NCBI GenBank assembly: GCA_910575435.1
Contig: CAJTGI010000005.1
Coordinates: forward strand, 186,001-250,000
Direction: 5' to 3'
DNA from: Clostridiaceae bacterium
Lineage (GTDB): Bacteria > Bacillota > Clostridia > Lachnospirales > Lachnospiraceae
DNA length: 64,000 nt
Shown: positions 42,830-51,932 of the stretch, piece by piece
How the letters are laid out: every line of letters starts with the position of its first letter
Position numbering within the stretch: the stretch's first letter is position 1
Program-made: the position numbers and the translations under genes
The notes under the pieces: generated by a model
Told to the model about the DNA's origin: nothing
Database searches by the model: none
The model's input: the letters and a program-made list of their open reading frames with translations, nothing else

Positions 42830-44233
42830 TCAATGGGGGCCGCCCGACGAGCCGCTCTTATCTAAAAACGAGGCATCCATGCCTTTCGCCCCATCTCTCT
42901 TCCTCCCAGCAGCAATATAGCAGGCCGCGCAGATGAACACAGACAGCAGAGAGCCCAAAGGCGCCGCCCACCCCATGGGATATAGATTATTCGGAAAATA
43001 AATGCTTGCCAGATAGGCCCCGGGAATTCTTACCAATAGGATGGAAGCCAGATTATGTACAAAGGATAGCCCGGATTTCTGATCTCCGCAAAAATACCCG
43101 CTAAAGCAAAAATGTATCCCCGCAAAAATGCAATCCCAAGAATAGGAGCGCATATAAGCGCAGCCTGCCGCCAGCACGGCATGGTCTGATGTAAAAAGTC
43201 CCACCAGCGTCTGAGGAAAGAATTGATGGTAGGCGCAGCAGACTGCTCCCCATGCCACCACGATCATCAAGCCGTATCTCAGCGAGCGCCTTGCCCGCTC
43301 CGGCTTCTCGGCTCCCATATTCTGAGCAGTTACCGCAGAGATGGCGGACAGGAATGCAGAAGGGACTAGAAAGAGAAATCCAATCAGCTTTTCCACGATT
43401 CCCACGCTTGCCGCCACCACCAGCCCCCGGCCATTGGCAATCATGGTAATAATAATGAAAGAAATCTGAATCAGCCCATCCTGCATCGCAATCGGCGTCC
43501 CCACCTTCAAAACCCCGGCGAGAACCTCCCGATGAAAGCGAAAGTCATCCCTCAATATCCGAAATCCAAAAGGCGTCCGCCTCAGATACCAAAGGGCGGC
43601 CAGAGAACTCACTGCCTGCCCGCAGACGGTAGCCAGGGCCGCCCCGGAGGCCCCCATCCTAAAGCCTCCCACAAAGAGAAAGTCCAGTGCCACATTTACC
43701 CCGCAGGCAATGACCACGAAATACATGGGCCGCCTGGAATCCCCGGCTCCGCGGAAAATGCTGCTAATCACATTGTAGGAGGTGATAAATGGAATGCCGA
43801 GAAAGCAGATTCGCAGATAGCGAGCAGTCTGTCCCGCCGCCTCTGCCGGCGTCTGCATCAGTCCCACAATCCCCTGGTCGCAAGCCAGCAATGCCACGGT
43901 CAATCCCAGAGAAAAAATCATAAAAACCAATGCGGCCGCACCGACAATCCGCCCTGCCCGCCGACTCTGACCTGCCCCCGCAGCCCGTCCAACCTGCACC
44001 GTGATGCCCATGGCGAATCCCACGATAATCACCGTCAGCATATGCATCACCTGGCTGCCCACGGACACTGCCGTAATCGTCTCCGCCTCGTGGTACAGCC
44101 CCACCACGAACAGATCCACCATACCATAAAATGTCTGCATAAAGCAGGCAAAGAGATAGGGCATCGCATACCGTATCAAAGCTTGGAACACCCCTCCCCT
44201 GGTCAGATCATTTTTATTTCCCGTTCCTTCCAT
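42830..44233 (-). CDS. MATE-family efflux transporter (second of two)
   Basis: The 467-residue protein with about 12 membrane segments belongs to the MATE superfamily (AMPYLFACFMQTFYGMVDLFVVG opening region, quoted in parts: YGMVDLFVVG). It is not close in sequence to the MATE at 6 kb. Substrate unknown. AGGAGCGTAAG precedes the ATG. It is divergent from the IbrA-like gene across a 190-bp gap. A short Cys/Ser-rich C-terminal tail ends in GGPH. Confidence 0.88.
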   Translation of the reverse strand: MEGTGNKNDLTRGGVFQALIRYAMPYLFACFMQTFYGMVDLFVVGLYHEAETITAVSVGSQVMHMLTVIIVGFAMGITVQVGRAAGAGQSRRAGRIVGAAALVFMIFSLGLTVALLACDQGIVGLMQTPAEAAGQTARYLRICFLGIPFITSYNVISSIFRGAGDSRRPMYFVVIACGVNVALDFLFVGGFRMGASGAALATVCGQAVSSLAALWYLRRTPFGFRILRDDFRFHREVLAGVLKVGTPIAMQDGLIQISFIIITMIANGRGLVVAASVGIVEKLIGFLFLVPSAFLSAISAVTAQNMGAEKPERARRSLRYGLMIVVAWGAVCCAYHQFFPQTLVGLFTSDHAVLAAGCAYMRSYSWDCIFAGIHFCFSGYFCGDQKSGLSFVHNLASILLVRIPGAYLASIYFPNNLYPMGWAAPLGSLLSVFICAACYIAAGRKRDGAKGMDASFLDKSGSSGGPH

Positions 44234-44422
44234 CTTACGCTCCTTCCATATTCCTTAAAAGTCTACACAAGAAATCATCCCAAGTCAAGATAGCGAGAGG
44301 AGGGCCACGGAAATCAATTTTCATGAGGAGGGCAGATTTGTGTTTATAATCAAATTATGATATAGTTATTCTAATATGATTATATATTGATACAATAATT
44401 ACGTGTTATGGGGGTAATGCAA

Positions 44423-45769
44423 ATGATGGGAAAGAATTATCTGGATATCAGCGTTTACCAGGCCGTGCAGCAGCGACTTCATTATCTATTTCAGGAATTT
44501 GAAAATATTTTTGTATCTTTCAGCGGCGGGAAGGACAGCGGCGTCTTGCTGAATCTGCTCTTGGATTACAAGCGGAAGCACTATCCTAACCGCAGAATAG
44601 GAGTGTTTCACCAAGATTTCGAAGCCCAGTATACTATGACAACAGAATATATCACAAAGACCTTTCAATCCCTGGAGGGAGAATGCGACCTCTACTGGGT
44701 CTGCCTGCCCATGGCCACCAGAACGGCCCTGAGCAGTTATGAGATGTACTGGTATCCTTGGGATGACCGCAAGAAAGAATCCTGGGTCCGCCCAAGGCCT
44801 GACTATCCCTATGTCATTACGATAGAACATCCCTTTCGCCATTATCATTATCGCATGCACCAGGAGGACCTGGCAAAGCAATTCGGGCGTTACTACAAAG
44901 AAGAACACGGAAACGGAAAAACCGTGTGCCTGCTAGGGGTTCGCGCAGACGAGTCCATGCAGAGATACAGCGGGTTTGTCAATAAGAAATACGGCTATCA
45001 GGGCCAATGCTGGATTTCCAAGCTATTCAAAGATGTTTGGAGCGCTTCCCCCCTCTACGACTGGTCAAATCAGGACGTATGGGTTGCAAACTGCCAGTTC
45101 CAGTACGAGTACAACCATCTCTATGACCTGTATTACAAGGCCGGCCTCAAAATAGACCAGATGAGGGTTGCATCGCCTTTCAACGATTATTCCAAAGATT
45201 CTCTGAACCTATACCGGATCATCGACCCCGAAATCTGGACAAAGCTGGTGGGGCGGGTTCGGGGCGCCAACTTCGGATGCATTTACGGAAGGACAAAGGC
45301 AATGGGCTATCGGAACGTCACATTGCCCGAAGGCCACACCTGGAAATCCTACACCCATTTCCTGCTGGATACCCTCCCGATCAAACTTCGGAATAACTAC
45401 GTGAAGAAATTTAATTCTTCCATAAAATTCTGGCACGATACCGGCGGAGGACTGGAGGAAGACGTCATACAGGAATTGATTGACCACGGATATCATATTC
45501 GGCGAAACGGCATTTCCAACTATACGCTAATGAAGAATTCCCGCATCATCTTTGTGGGCCCCATCCCCGATGACACGGATGATATCAAGACTACGAAAGA
45601 TATCCCCAGCTGGAAGAGGATGTGCTACTGCATTTTAAAAAATGACCATATATGCCGCTTTATGGGATTCAGCATGACGAAACAGGAACGATTGAGAACA
45701 GAGAAAATCAAAGAAAAATATGGAGAAATGCTTTATGACAAAAAAACAATTCAAAAGCCCCGTGTATGA
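44423..45769 (+). CDS. ibrA: IbrA-like PP-loop ATPase (PAPS-reductase family, DUF3440)
   Basis: The 448-residue protein has the PP-loop SGGKDS (34-39) near its N terminus in a PAPS reductase/DndC-like fold, then HQDFEAQY, LLGVRADESMQRYSG and many Trp/Tyr-rich segments of the DUF3440/IbrA family. IbrA and IbrB were described in E. coli ECOR-9 as activators of prophage-borne genes; the chemical step is unknown. It does not carry the C-terminal active-site Cys of sulfonucleotide reductases. GGGGG is 8 nt before ATG 44423; earlier in-frame ATGs exist at 44408 and 44417. It overlaps ibrB by 35 bp. Confidence 0.85.
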   Translation: MMGKNYLDISVYQAVQQRLHYLFQEFENIFVSFSGGKDSGVLLNLLLDYKRKHYPNRRIGVFHQDFEAQYTMTTEYITKTFQSLEGECDLYWVCLPMATRTALSSYEMYWYPWDDRKKESWVRPRPDYPYVITIEHPFRHYHYRMHQEDLAKQFGRYYKEEHGNGKTVCLLGVRADESMQRYSGFVNKKYGYQGQCWISKLFKDVWSASPLYDWSNQDVWVANCQFQYEYNHLYDLYYKAGLKIDQMRVASPFNDYSKDSLNLYRIIDPEIWTKLVGRVRGANFGCIYGRTKAMGYRNVTLPEGHTWKSYTHFLLDTLPIKLRNNYVKKFNSSIKFWHDTGGGLEEDVIQELIDHGYHIRRNGISNYTLMKNSRIIFVGPIPDDTDDIKTTKDIPSWKRMCYCILKNDHICRFMGFSMTKQERLRTEKIKEKYGEMLYDKKTIQKPRV

Positions 45770-46283
45770 TATCATTGCCGTGCCATTTGAAAAAATCCAG
45801 CCCAATACCTATAATCCCAACAATGTAGCCCCCCCGGAAATGAAATTGCTCTACGACAGCATCCGGGAGGACGGCTATACCATGCCCATCGTCTGCTACT
45901 ATTCCAAGGAAGAGGATGTATACACCGTGGTGGACGGCTTCCACCGCTGGCGCATCATGAAAGAATATCCTGATATCTATGAGCGGGAGCAGGGAATGAT
46001 GCCAGTATCCGTCATCGACAAGCCCCTCTCCGGCCGAATGGCCAGCACCGTCCGCCACAACAGGGCAAGGGGCTCCCACGACGTGGACCTTATGAGCAAC
46101 ATCGTAGGAGAACTGCATGAACTGGGCCGCAGCGATGCCTGGATTGCGAAACATCTGGGCATGGACAAAGATGAAATTCTTCGGCTAAAGCAAATCACCG
46201 GTCTGGCCGCCCTGTTCAAGGACGTGAAGTTCGGCCAGGCATGGCTGCCGGCAGAAAAAACGAACAAAGAAAACACCCCATAA
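45735..46283 (+). CDS. ibrB: IbrB-like ParB/Srx-fold protein
   Basis: The 182-residue protein has the ParB/Srx-like core: YDIIAVPFEKIQPNTYNPNN, then SIREDGYTMPIV and VVDGFHRWRIM (67-76) containing the GxHR motif. The C-terminal half has a helix-turn-helix-like AWIAKHLGMDKDEILRLKQITG. It is almost always paired with the PP-loop partner encoded just upstream. The upstream ATG (45720) lacks a ribosome site; ATG 45735 has GGAG 9 nt upstream. Confidence 0.82.
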   Translation: MTKKQFKSPVYDIIAVPFEKIQPNTYNPNNVAPPEMKLLYDSIREDGYTMPIVCYYSKEEDVYTVVDGFHRWRIMKEYPDIYEREQGMMPVSVIDKPLSGRMASTVRHNRARGSHDVDLMSNIVGELHELGRSDAWIAKHLGMDKDEILRLKQITGLAALFKDVKFGQAWLPAEKTNKENTP

Positions 46284-46389
46284 AAATCCAACTGTTGTTC
46301 TTTCATGAAATATGCTATAATATGTTCCTGTGAATAACTACTATAATACGATGCCAGCATCATAAATTTACAGAGAACAGGAGATAGCA

Positions 46390-47505
46390 ATGAAAACTCT
46401 ATATTTACATATAGGCACGCCAAAGACAGGCACATCCACGATCCAATACTTTTGCCGCAAGAACGACGCTTTTTTGCTGCAACAGGGAATATGCTACCCA
46501 GACTTGGGATTTCGATTTCCAGGAATCGGGCAGAACCGCAATGCCTATTTTTTATCCCATAAGATCTATGATGCCCGCAAAAACAGATTATTCGAGGAGG
46601 AAGCCCGAGAGCGGGAAGCCGGCTTCCAAAAATTAGAAAAACTTTTTGAGAAGCAGGACCGGGTGGTGATCTCCGATGAGCATATATGGAACGAGAAAGA
46701 AATTGATGAAATGCGCCTGGAGGGCATACGGGAACGCATGGCAAAAGTTGGCGTGACGGTAAAGGCCATTGTCTATCTGCGCCGACAGGAGCAGGTGATC
46801 CAGTCCTACTGGGCCCAGCAGGTAAAGGAGGGCATGCAGCTGTCCTTCTCCCAGTACATCCAGCAGGAAAAATACCGCTATTTCCAACTGGATTACCAGA
46901 AAAGGCTCCAGGTATTCGACCATGCCCTGGGCAGGGAAAATATCATCGTGCGCTGCTATGAAAAGGGGCAGTACCAGGGGACAGAAAAGACCATCCTGTC
47001 CGATTTCCTGCATATATTTGATATTGCATTATCCGAGGAATGCAAGGACAGCGACGCCCTCCAGAATACCAGCCTGCGGGGCATCTATCTGGAAACAAAA
47101 CGCCTGCTGAACCAAAATCCAGCCTTCTGCACGAAGCAGAATTTCAGCGTGAAGCGTCTGCTAGCATTACAGGAATCCCCCATGGGAAATTCCCTTGACA
47201 GAGCGGCAAACTATTTCTCCAAGGAGGAGCGGGAGCAATGCGCCCTGCGATACGCCAGCGGAAACCAGGCCGTAGCCAGGGAATACCTAGACAGGGCGGA
47301 CGGAACACTATTTTATGAGACGATTGATTTGAATGAGGCTGGCAATGCCTTTTCCCAGCAGGACATCACAGACATCTGCGGGGAGATTATCGCCGTGCAG
47401 GAGCAGGAAATCAGAGAACTGAAAAAGCGGCTGGAGAAAAAGACGCTGCGGGGCAAGTTAAAATGGATTTACCATAAAATATACTCATTATTTAAGAATG
47501 CATAA
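46390..47505 (+). CDS. PAPS-dependent sulfotransferase-like protein
   Basis: The 371-residue protein opens with LHIGTPKTGTSTIQ (6-18), the 5'-phosphosulfate loop of sulfotransferases. A VYLRRQEQVIQSYW motif near 128-141 fits the 3'-phosphate-binding region. No acceptor specificity can be read. The C-terminal end is coiled-coil and basic (KRLEKKTLRGKLK). It is downstream of ibrB in the same direction after 106 bp containing two TATAAT boxes; whether it is co-transcribed is uncertain. Confidence 0.8.
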   Translation: MKTLYLHIGTPKTGTSTIQYFCRKNDAFLLQQGICYPDLGFRFPGIGQNRNAYFLSHKIYDARKNRLFEEEAREREAGFQKLEKLFEKQDRVVISDEHIWNEKEIDEMRLEGIRERMAKVGVTVKAIVYLRRQEQVIQSYWAQQVKEGMQLSFSQYIQQEKYRYFQLDYQKRLQVFDHALGRENIIVRCYEKGQYQGTEKTILSDFLHIFDIALSEECKDSDALQNTSLRGIYLETKRLLNQNPAFCTKQNFSVKRLLALQESPMGNSLDRAANYFSKEEREQCALRYASGNQAVAREYLDRADGTLFYETIDLNEAGNAFSQQDITDICGEIIAVQEQEIRELKKRLEKKTLRGKLKWIYHKIYSLFKNA

Positions 47506-47700
47506 GAGACAAGGGCATTGACAAATCTTAACAAATGCTAAAGCAAGAAAATCAGGAGGGAATGGCATCATGCACCCAGTCTATGCACGATGCCCTGACC
47601 CTCTCTTATTCGGGTCTGTGAGTAAATTCCAATCTCTATTTTGTGATATTGTGAAAAATCCAAGGGATTTAATATCTGATAGACTTTCTATAAAACGCCA

Positions 47701-47732
47701 CAATGGACACTTCCCACTTGAAGTGTCCATTG
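47701..47732. terminator. Bidirectional hairpin between the sulfotransferase and MCP genes
   Basis: CAATGGACACTT and AAGTGTCCATTG form a 12-bp stem around CCCACTTG; on the plus strand CCATTTTTC follows. It serves the convergent genes ending at 47505 and 47770. The 190 bp before it shows no convincing gene. Confidence 0.75.
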
Positions 47733-47769
47733 CCATTTTTCAACCTATCAATTTGAACATATTAAACTT

Positions 47770-49809
47770 TTAAAACTCAAATTTCTGTACCAAGTCATTC
47801 AATGTCACCGTCTGATTTGCCAACTGCTCCGACGTAGCGTAGGTCTCCTGAGATACCGCAGAATTATCATTCACTCCCTGGGCAATGGCATCGATGCCCA
47901 CCTGAATCTGCTGCATATTGTCCGCCTGATCCACTGCATTTTCTGCCGACTTCTTAATCATCTCGTTGACTTCTCCCACAGCGCTCACCGACTCTTCCAG
48001 AGAAGTCATTACGCCGTTGGCAATGTCGTTACCCTTGTTAATCTCTTCCATGGATACGCCAATCAGTTCTCTGGTCATGCTGGCCGCCTTAGAACTCTCC
48101 AGCGCCAGCTTTCCAATTTCATCAGCAACTACAGCAAATCCCTTTCCCAGTTCTCCTGCCCGGGCAGCCTCGATGGAAGCATTCAGAGAAAGAAGGTTTG
48201 TCTGCTCTGCAATCTCCTCGATGGTCTGTATAATCCCCACCACCTGCTGGGATGTCTCCCGGATCTCATTCATGGCTCCCATCATCATCTTCATCTTATC
48301 CTGGTTCTGCTCCATCATATTGGTCACATATACCGTGGCCTTTGCCGACCGCTCCGCATCCTTGCGGCTCTCCTGCACCTGCTCCGTCACCGTGGTGGTG
48401 GTGTTTGCAAGTTCCTGTACGGAAACCGCCTGGGTCTGGGCACCCTCCGCAAGCATCTGAGAGGCATCTGCCAGTTCGGAAGCACCCACGGAAACCTGCT
48501 TGGAACTCTCGCCAATATTCTTCATCACATCTGTCATGGAGCCAGAAATATTGAGCAGGGCATCCTTGATTTTCTGGAACTCACCCACGTAATCATTCTT
48601 CAATTCCACGCTCAACTGGCCATCCGCAATCCTAGCCAGCACTTCGGAAGTCTCGTCTATGTATACGATATACTCCTTCAGTCGGGCAACGGTCTTCTTA
48701 ATCGATTCTCCCAATTCTCCAATCTCATCCTCGGAAGTAATCTCAAGATGCACGTCCAAATCCCCATCAGCCAGCTGCTGGGCCGTGTGGTTCAACTCCA
48801 TAATCGGCTTTGACAGGCTGGCAGCGCTCTTCTTAATGCTCAAGACAATCAGCAAGATGCCGATCAGGAATATAATAATCAATGCGGCTATCATCCCGAA
48901 TACCAAGTAATAATACTCCCAGAAAGGCATATTGCTCACAACAAGGTAGCCGGTCTCTCCCACAGGTTCCGCCACGCCATACTTTGTCTTGCCATCAGCC
49001 TTGTATTTGAGGAATTCTTCCTCCCCCGCCTTTACGGCATCTTTCACATTCTGCGAGATATCCACCTCGGAAATATTCTTCTGCAACATATCTTCCTGAG
49101 GATGGTATATGACCGTTCCCTCTGAAGACATCAGGAAAACGTATCCATTTTTGCCAATCTTATATTTCCCCATCACATCTGTGAGGTGATCCAGGGAAAC
49201 ATCCAGCCCCGCCACGCCTATAATGTCTTTAGAAGAATCGTCAAAGACCGGCGATACCGCGCTGAGAATCGTCTGATTTGTTGCAGGATCCACATAAGGC
49301 TCTGTCAGCACCGTCTCTCCTGAATCAATAAGATCCTGATACCAGACGCGCTGGGTGATATCCCATCCGTCTTCCTTCCCCGATGTAAAGCCATCTGACT
49401 GGGTCAGGACACTGGCATCCATATCCGCAATCCATGCTGCCATGATATTCTCTGAATCCGTATCCACCACATTTAGCAGGTTCTGCCGAACCGTGTCCAT
49501 CTTGTCCGCCTTCTGGACATCGTCCCCTGGCTTGGTCTCCGTCATGACATCCTTGATTTCCGGGTTGACTGCCAGCTGGGCCGAAGCCTTGCTATACTGC
49601 TCAAAAAAACCTGCCAGCTGATTTGACGCTGCCACTGACTGCAACGTCAGTTCTGATTCCTTCGATGAAACGATCACCCAACGAACCATTAATATGGCAA
49701 TGACTGCCACGATTAGGAAAACCAGCAGGACACTTCTTCCCACCTCAAATAGTATTTCATCCGCTATCCGTTTTTTAGATTTCCCTTTCCTTTCTTTCCT
49801 TTCTCCCAA
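47770..49809 (-). CDS. Methyl-accepting chemotaxis protein with a dCache-type sensor
   Basis: The 679-residue receptor has a membrane segment near 20-45, a double-Cache extracytoplasmic sensor (contains WYQDLI and [13 protein letters not shown]), a second segment near 300, a HAMP domain (about 320-375) and a cytoplasmic signalling domain with the conserved tip [19 protein letters not shown]. It couples chemo-effectors to CheA. The best start is a TTG at 49809, nine nt after AGGAGG; the ATG at 49830 is too close to the predicted transcription start. Confidence 0.93.
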   Translation of the reverse strand: MGERKERKGKSKKRIADEILFEVGRSVLLVFLIVAVIAILMVRWVIVSSKESELTLQSVAASNQLAGFFEQYSKASAQLAVNPEIKDVMTETKPGDDVQKADKMDTVRQNLLNVVDTDSENIMAAWIADMDASVLTQSDGFTSGKEDGWDITQRVWYQDLIDSGETVLTEPYVDPATNQTILSAVSPVFDDSSKDIIGVAGLDVSLDHLTDVMGKYKIGKNGYVFLMSSEGTVIYHPQEDMLQKNISEVDISQNVKDAVKAGEEEFLKYKADGKTKYGVAEPVGETGYLVVSNMPFWEYYYLVFGMIAALIIIFLIGILLIVLSIKKSAASLSKPIMELNHTAQQLADGDLDVHLEITSEDEIGELGESIKKTVARLKEYIVYIDETSEVLARIADGQLSVELKNDYVGEFQKIKDALLNISGSMTDVMKNIGESSKQVSVGASELADASQMLAEGAQTQAVSVQELANTTTTVTEQVQESRKDAERSAKATVYVTNMMEQNQDKMKMMMGAMNEIRETSQQVVGIIQTIEEIAEQTNLLSLNASIEAARAGELGKGFAVVADEIGKLALESSKAASMTRELIGVSMEEINKGNDIANGVMTSLEESVSAVGEVNEMIKKSAENAVDQADNMQQIQVGIDAIAQGVNDNSAVSQETYATSEQLANQTVTLNDLVQKFEF

Positions 49810-49844
49810 AAAAAATATCCTCCTTTTCATAGTGTAATATAGAT

Positions 49845-49873
49845 ATTATACTCCTTTTAGAAAGGCAATACAA
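49845..49873 (-). promoter_or_regulatory. Promoter of the chemotaxis receptor gene
   Basis: TTGTAT (49873-49868), 17 nt and TATAAT (49850-49845) on the minus strand. This looks sigma-A-like rather than sigma-28-like. Confidence 0.75.
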
Positions 49874-49942
49874 GGAAAATAAATAAATTACACATAAGTG
49901 GTTCCCTTTGTGTACCGCTACCTTTCGAGCAATCACCGATAC

Positions 49943-49993
49943 ATTGAAAAAAGGCCGAAATCTTCATGCCTGTGCAAAAGATTCCAGCCTTTT
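49943..49993 (-). terminator. Terminator of the gatCAB-PilZ run
   Basis: AAAAGGCCGAAATCTT pairs with AAGATTCCAGCCTTTT; on the minus strand the 3' arm runs on into TTTTTTCAA. It lies just after the stop at 50000. Confidence 0.7.
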
Positions 49994-49999
49994 AAACTG

Positions 50000-50344
50000 C
50001 TACCCATTCTTTTCCATATCCTCAAAAATATAATCAAATACAGATGCCATTCCCACAAACTCGCACCCATAGAAATTTTTCCCATCCGCGCTCCGATCCT
50101 GGCGCAGGATTCTCACTACGCAGTTCAGGAATTCTCCCTTTTCCTTAAACTCCAGCCTGGCATTAAAATAATACCCGATCGGCAGCACGCTATCCGTGGC
50201 AAATCCAATCCCAGTTCTGGATATGTTCCGAACCTCGATGGGGGCATGGATGTTTTCCACCTTCACATTATCCTGCTTAAAGAGAGAAGAGACTTCCAGG
50301 CTCATGGCCAAATTCACCCTCTTCGCTCTGCGATGTTCTATCAT
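50000..50344 (-). CDS. PilZ-domain protein (c-di-GMP binding)
   Basis: The 114-residue protein has the c-di-GMP motif RRAKR at its N terminus and NISRTG further on, in a PilZ barrel. It should report c-di-GMP to motility or surface machinery. Its gene is 26 bp after gatB and shares the terminator that follows. AAAGGAGGAGAGAAGC precedes the ATG. Confidence 0.87.
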   Translation of the reverse strand: MIEHRRAKRVNLAMSLEVSSLFKQDNVKVENIHAPIEVRNISRTGIGFATDSVLPIGYYFNARLEFKEKGEFLNCVVRILRQDRSADGKNFYGCEFVGMASVFDYIFEDMEKNG

Positions 50345-50370
50345 GCTTCTCTCCTCCTTTTCATAACCTC

Positions 50371-51804
50371 CTACTGCAAAAGTTCTGCCAGTATCTGATT
50401 CACCATCCCCGGGTCAGCCTTTCCCTGGGTGGCCTTCATCGTCTGCCCCACCAGGAATCCGATGGCCTTCTTCTTGCCATTTCGATAATCCTCTACCGAC
50501 TGGGGATTTTCTGACACGATCTTCTCAATCGTCGCCCGCAAGGCTCCGTCATCCGCCACGGTCTTCAGCCCATGCTCCTCCACATACCTCTCCGGGTCAG
50601 CATTCTCTCCGAATATCTTTTCAAATACTTCCTTAGCGACAGAATTGTTGATGGCCCTATCCTCCACCAGCAAAATCAATTTCGCCAAATTTTCCGGGGA
50701 GAAAGACAATTCTTCCGCCTCCATCTCATGCTCCTTTAGCAGACGCATGGTCTCCCCCATCAGCCAGTTGGACACCTTCTTGGGAAGATGGCAGATTGCC
50801 GTAGTCTCCTCAAAAATATCTGCCAGCTTCTTATGGGCGGTGATGATTCCCGCATCGTAATCCGGGATCTTGAACTCACTCTTATACCGCTCCAGTTTCT
50901 CTGCCCGCAGTTCCGGCTGGCGGTCACGAATCTCCTGCAGCCACTGGTCGCTAATCACCACAGGCACCAGGTCTGGCTCGGGAAAATATCGATAATCCTG
51001 GGCATCCTCCTTGGATCGCATGGCATAGGAATACTCCTTATTGTCATCCCACCGCCTAGTCTCCTGCACCACCTTTTCTCCGGACTCAATCAGATCAATC
51101 TGGCGCTCCCTCTCTGCCTCGATGGCGCGCTGGATTGCCTTGAAAGAATTCAGGTTCTTCATCTCGGTGCGGGTGCCAAACTCTTCCGCGCCCACTTCCC
51201 GCACGGACAGATTCACATCCGCCCGCATGGAGCCCTCCTGCAGCTTGCAGTCACTAGCCCCCAGATACTGGATGATCATCCGCAGTTTGTCCAGATAGGC
51301 TACCACTTCCTCCCCGGAACGCATATCCGGCTCCGATACGATCTCGATCAGAGGCACGCCAGAGCGATTGAAATCCACCATGGAATTTTCTCCCCATTCA
51401 TCGTGAATCAACTTGCCCGCATCTTCCTCCATATGGATTTCATGGATGCCGATAGTCTTCTTCTCCCCATTTTCCAATGCAATCTCAATGCCCCCATCCC
51501 GGCAGATGGGCAGATATAATTGGGAAATCTGATAATTCTGTGGATTATCTGGATAAAAATAATTCTTTCGGTCAAACTTGCAATTCTGGGTTATGGTGCA
51601 GTTCGTAGCAAGTCCCACCGCTATGGCATACTCCACCACCTGCTTGTTCAGCACCGGCAGAGAGCCAGGCATGCCGGTACACACCGGACAGGTGTGGGAA
51701 TTGGGCTCGCCGCCAAATTCCGTGGAGCATCCGCAGAAAATCTTCGTCTTCGTGGCCAGCTCCACATGCACTTCCAATCCAATCACCGTCTCATACTGTC
51801 TCAT
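50371..51804 (-). CDS. gatB: Asp-tRNA(Asn)/Glu-tRNA(Gln) amidotransferase subunit B
   Basis: The 477-residue subunit of the transamidosome has the GatB opening YETVIGLEVHVELATKTKIFCGC, the HTCPVCTGMPGSLPVLN cluster and the helical YqeY-like tail. It binds the misacylated tRNA and carries ammonia to it. GGAGG is 5 nt before ATG 51804; the frame to 51888 is longer but less likely. It follows gatA. Confidence 0.95.
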   Translation of the reverse strand: MRQYETVIGLEVHVELATKTKIFCGCSTEFGGEPNSHTCPVCTGMPGSLPVLNKQVVEYAIAVGLATNCTITQNCKFDRKNYFYPDNPQNYQISQLYLPICRDGGIEIALENGEKKTIGIHEIHMEEDAGKLIHDEWGENSMVDFNRSGVPLIEIVSEPDMRSGEEVVAYLDKLRMIIQYLGASDCKLQEGSMRADVNLSVREVGAEEFGTRTEMKNLNSFKAIQRAIEAERERQIDLIESGEKVVQETRRWDDNKEYSYAMRSKEDAQDYRYFPEPDLVPVVISDQWLQEIRDRQPELRAEKLERYKSEFKIPDYDAGIITAHKKLADIFEETTAICHLPKKVSNWLMGETMRLLKEHEMEAEELSFSPENLAKLILLVEDRAINNSVAKEVFEKIFGENADPERYVEEHGLKTVADDGALRATIEKIVSENPQSVEDYRNGKKKAIGFLVGQTMKATQGKADPGMVNQILAELLQ

Positions 51805-51932
51805 TGATTCCTCCAATCCAAATATCACACGCAGGACAGACATGCCATGCGTTGTCCATTCTCTATACCTATTCCCGTAAAAATCCAATGCCTATTGCTC
51901 TCTCGTCACTCAAAGACAGCAATGGAAACAAA

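Noticed and set aside
44408-47505. A DNA phosphorothioation (Dnd) system
   Set aside because: The PP-loop gene resembles DndC in fold only; no dndA, dndB, dndD or dndE gene is nearby, and the ParB-like partner fits IbrB better.
47570-47773. 67-codon frame with a nice AGGAGG before its ATG
   Set aside because: It runs straight through the terminator hairpin and has no protein-like features; the ribosome-site match is probably chance.
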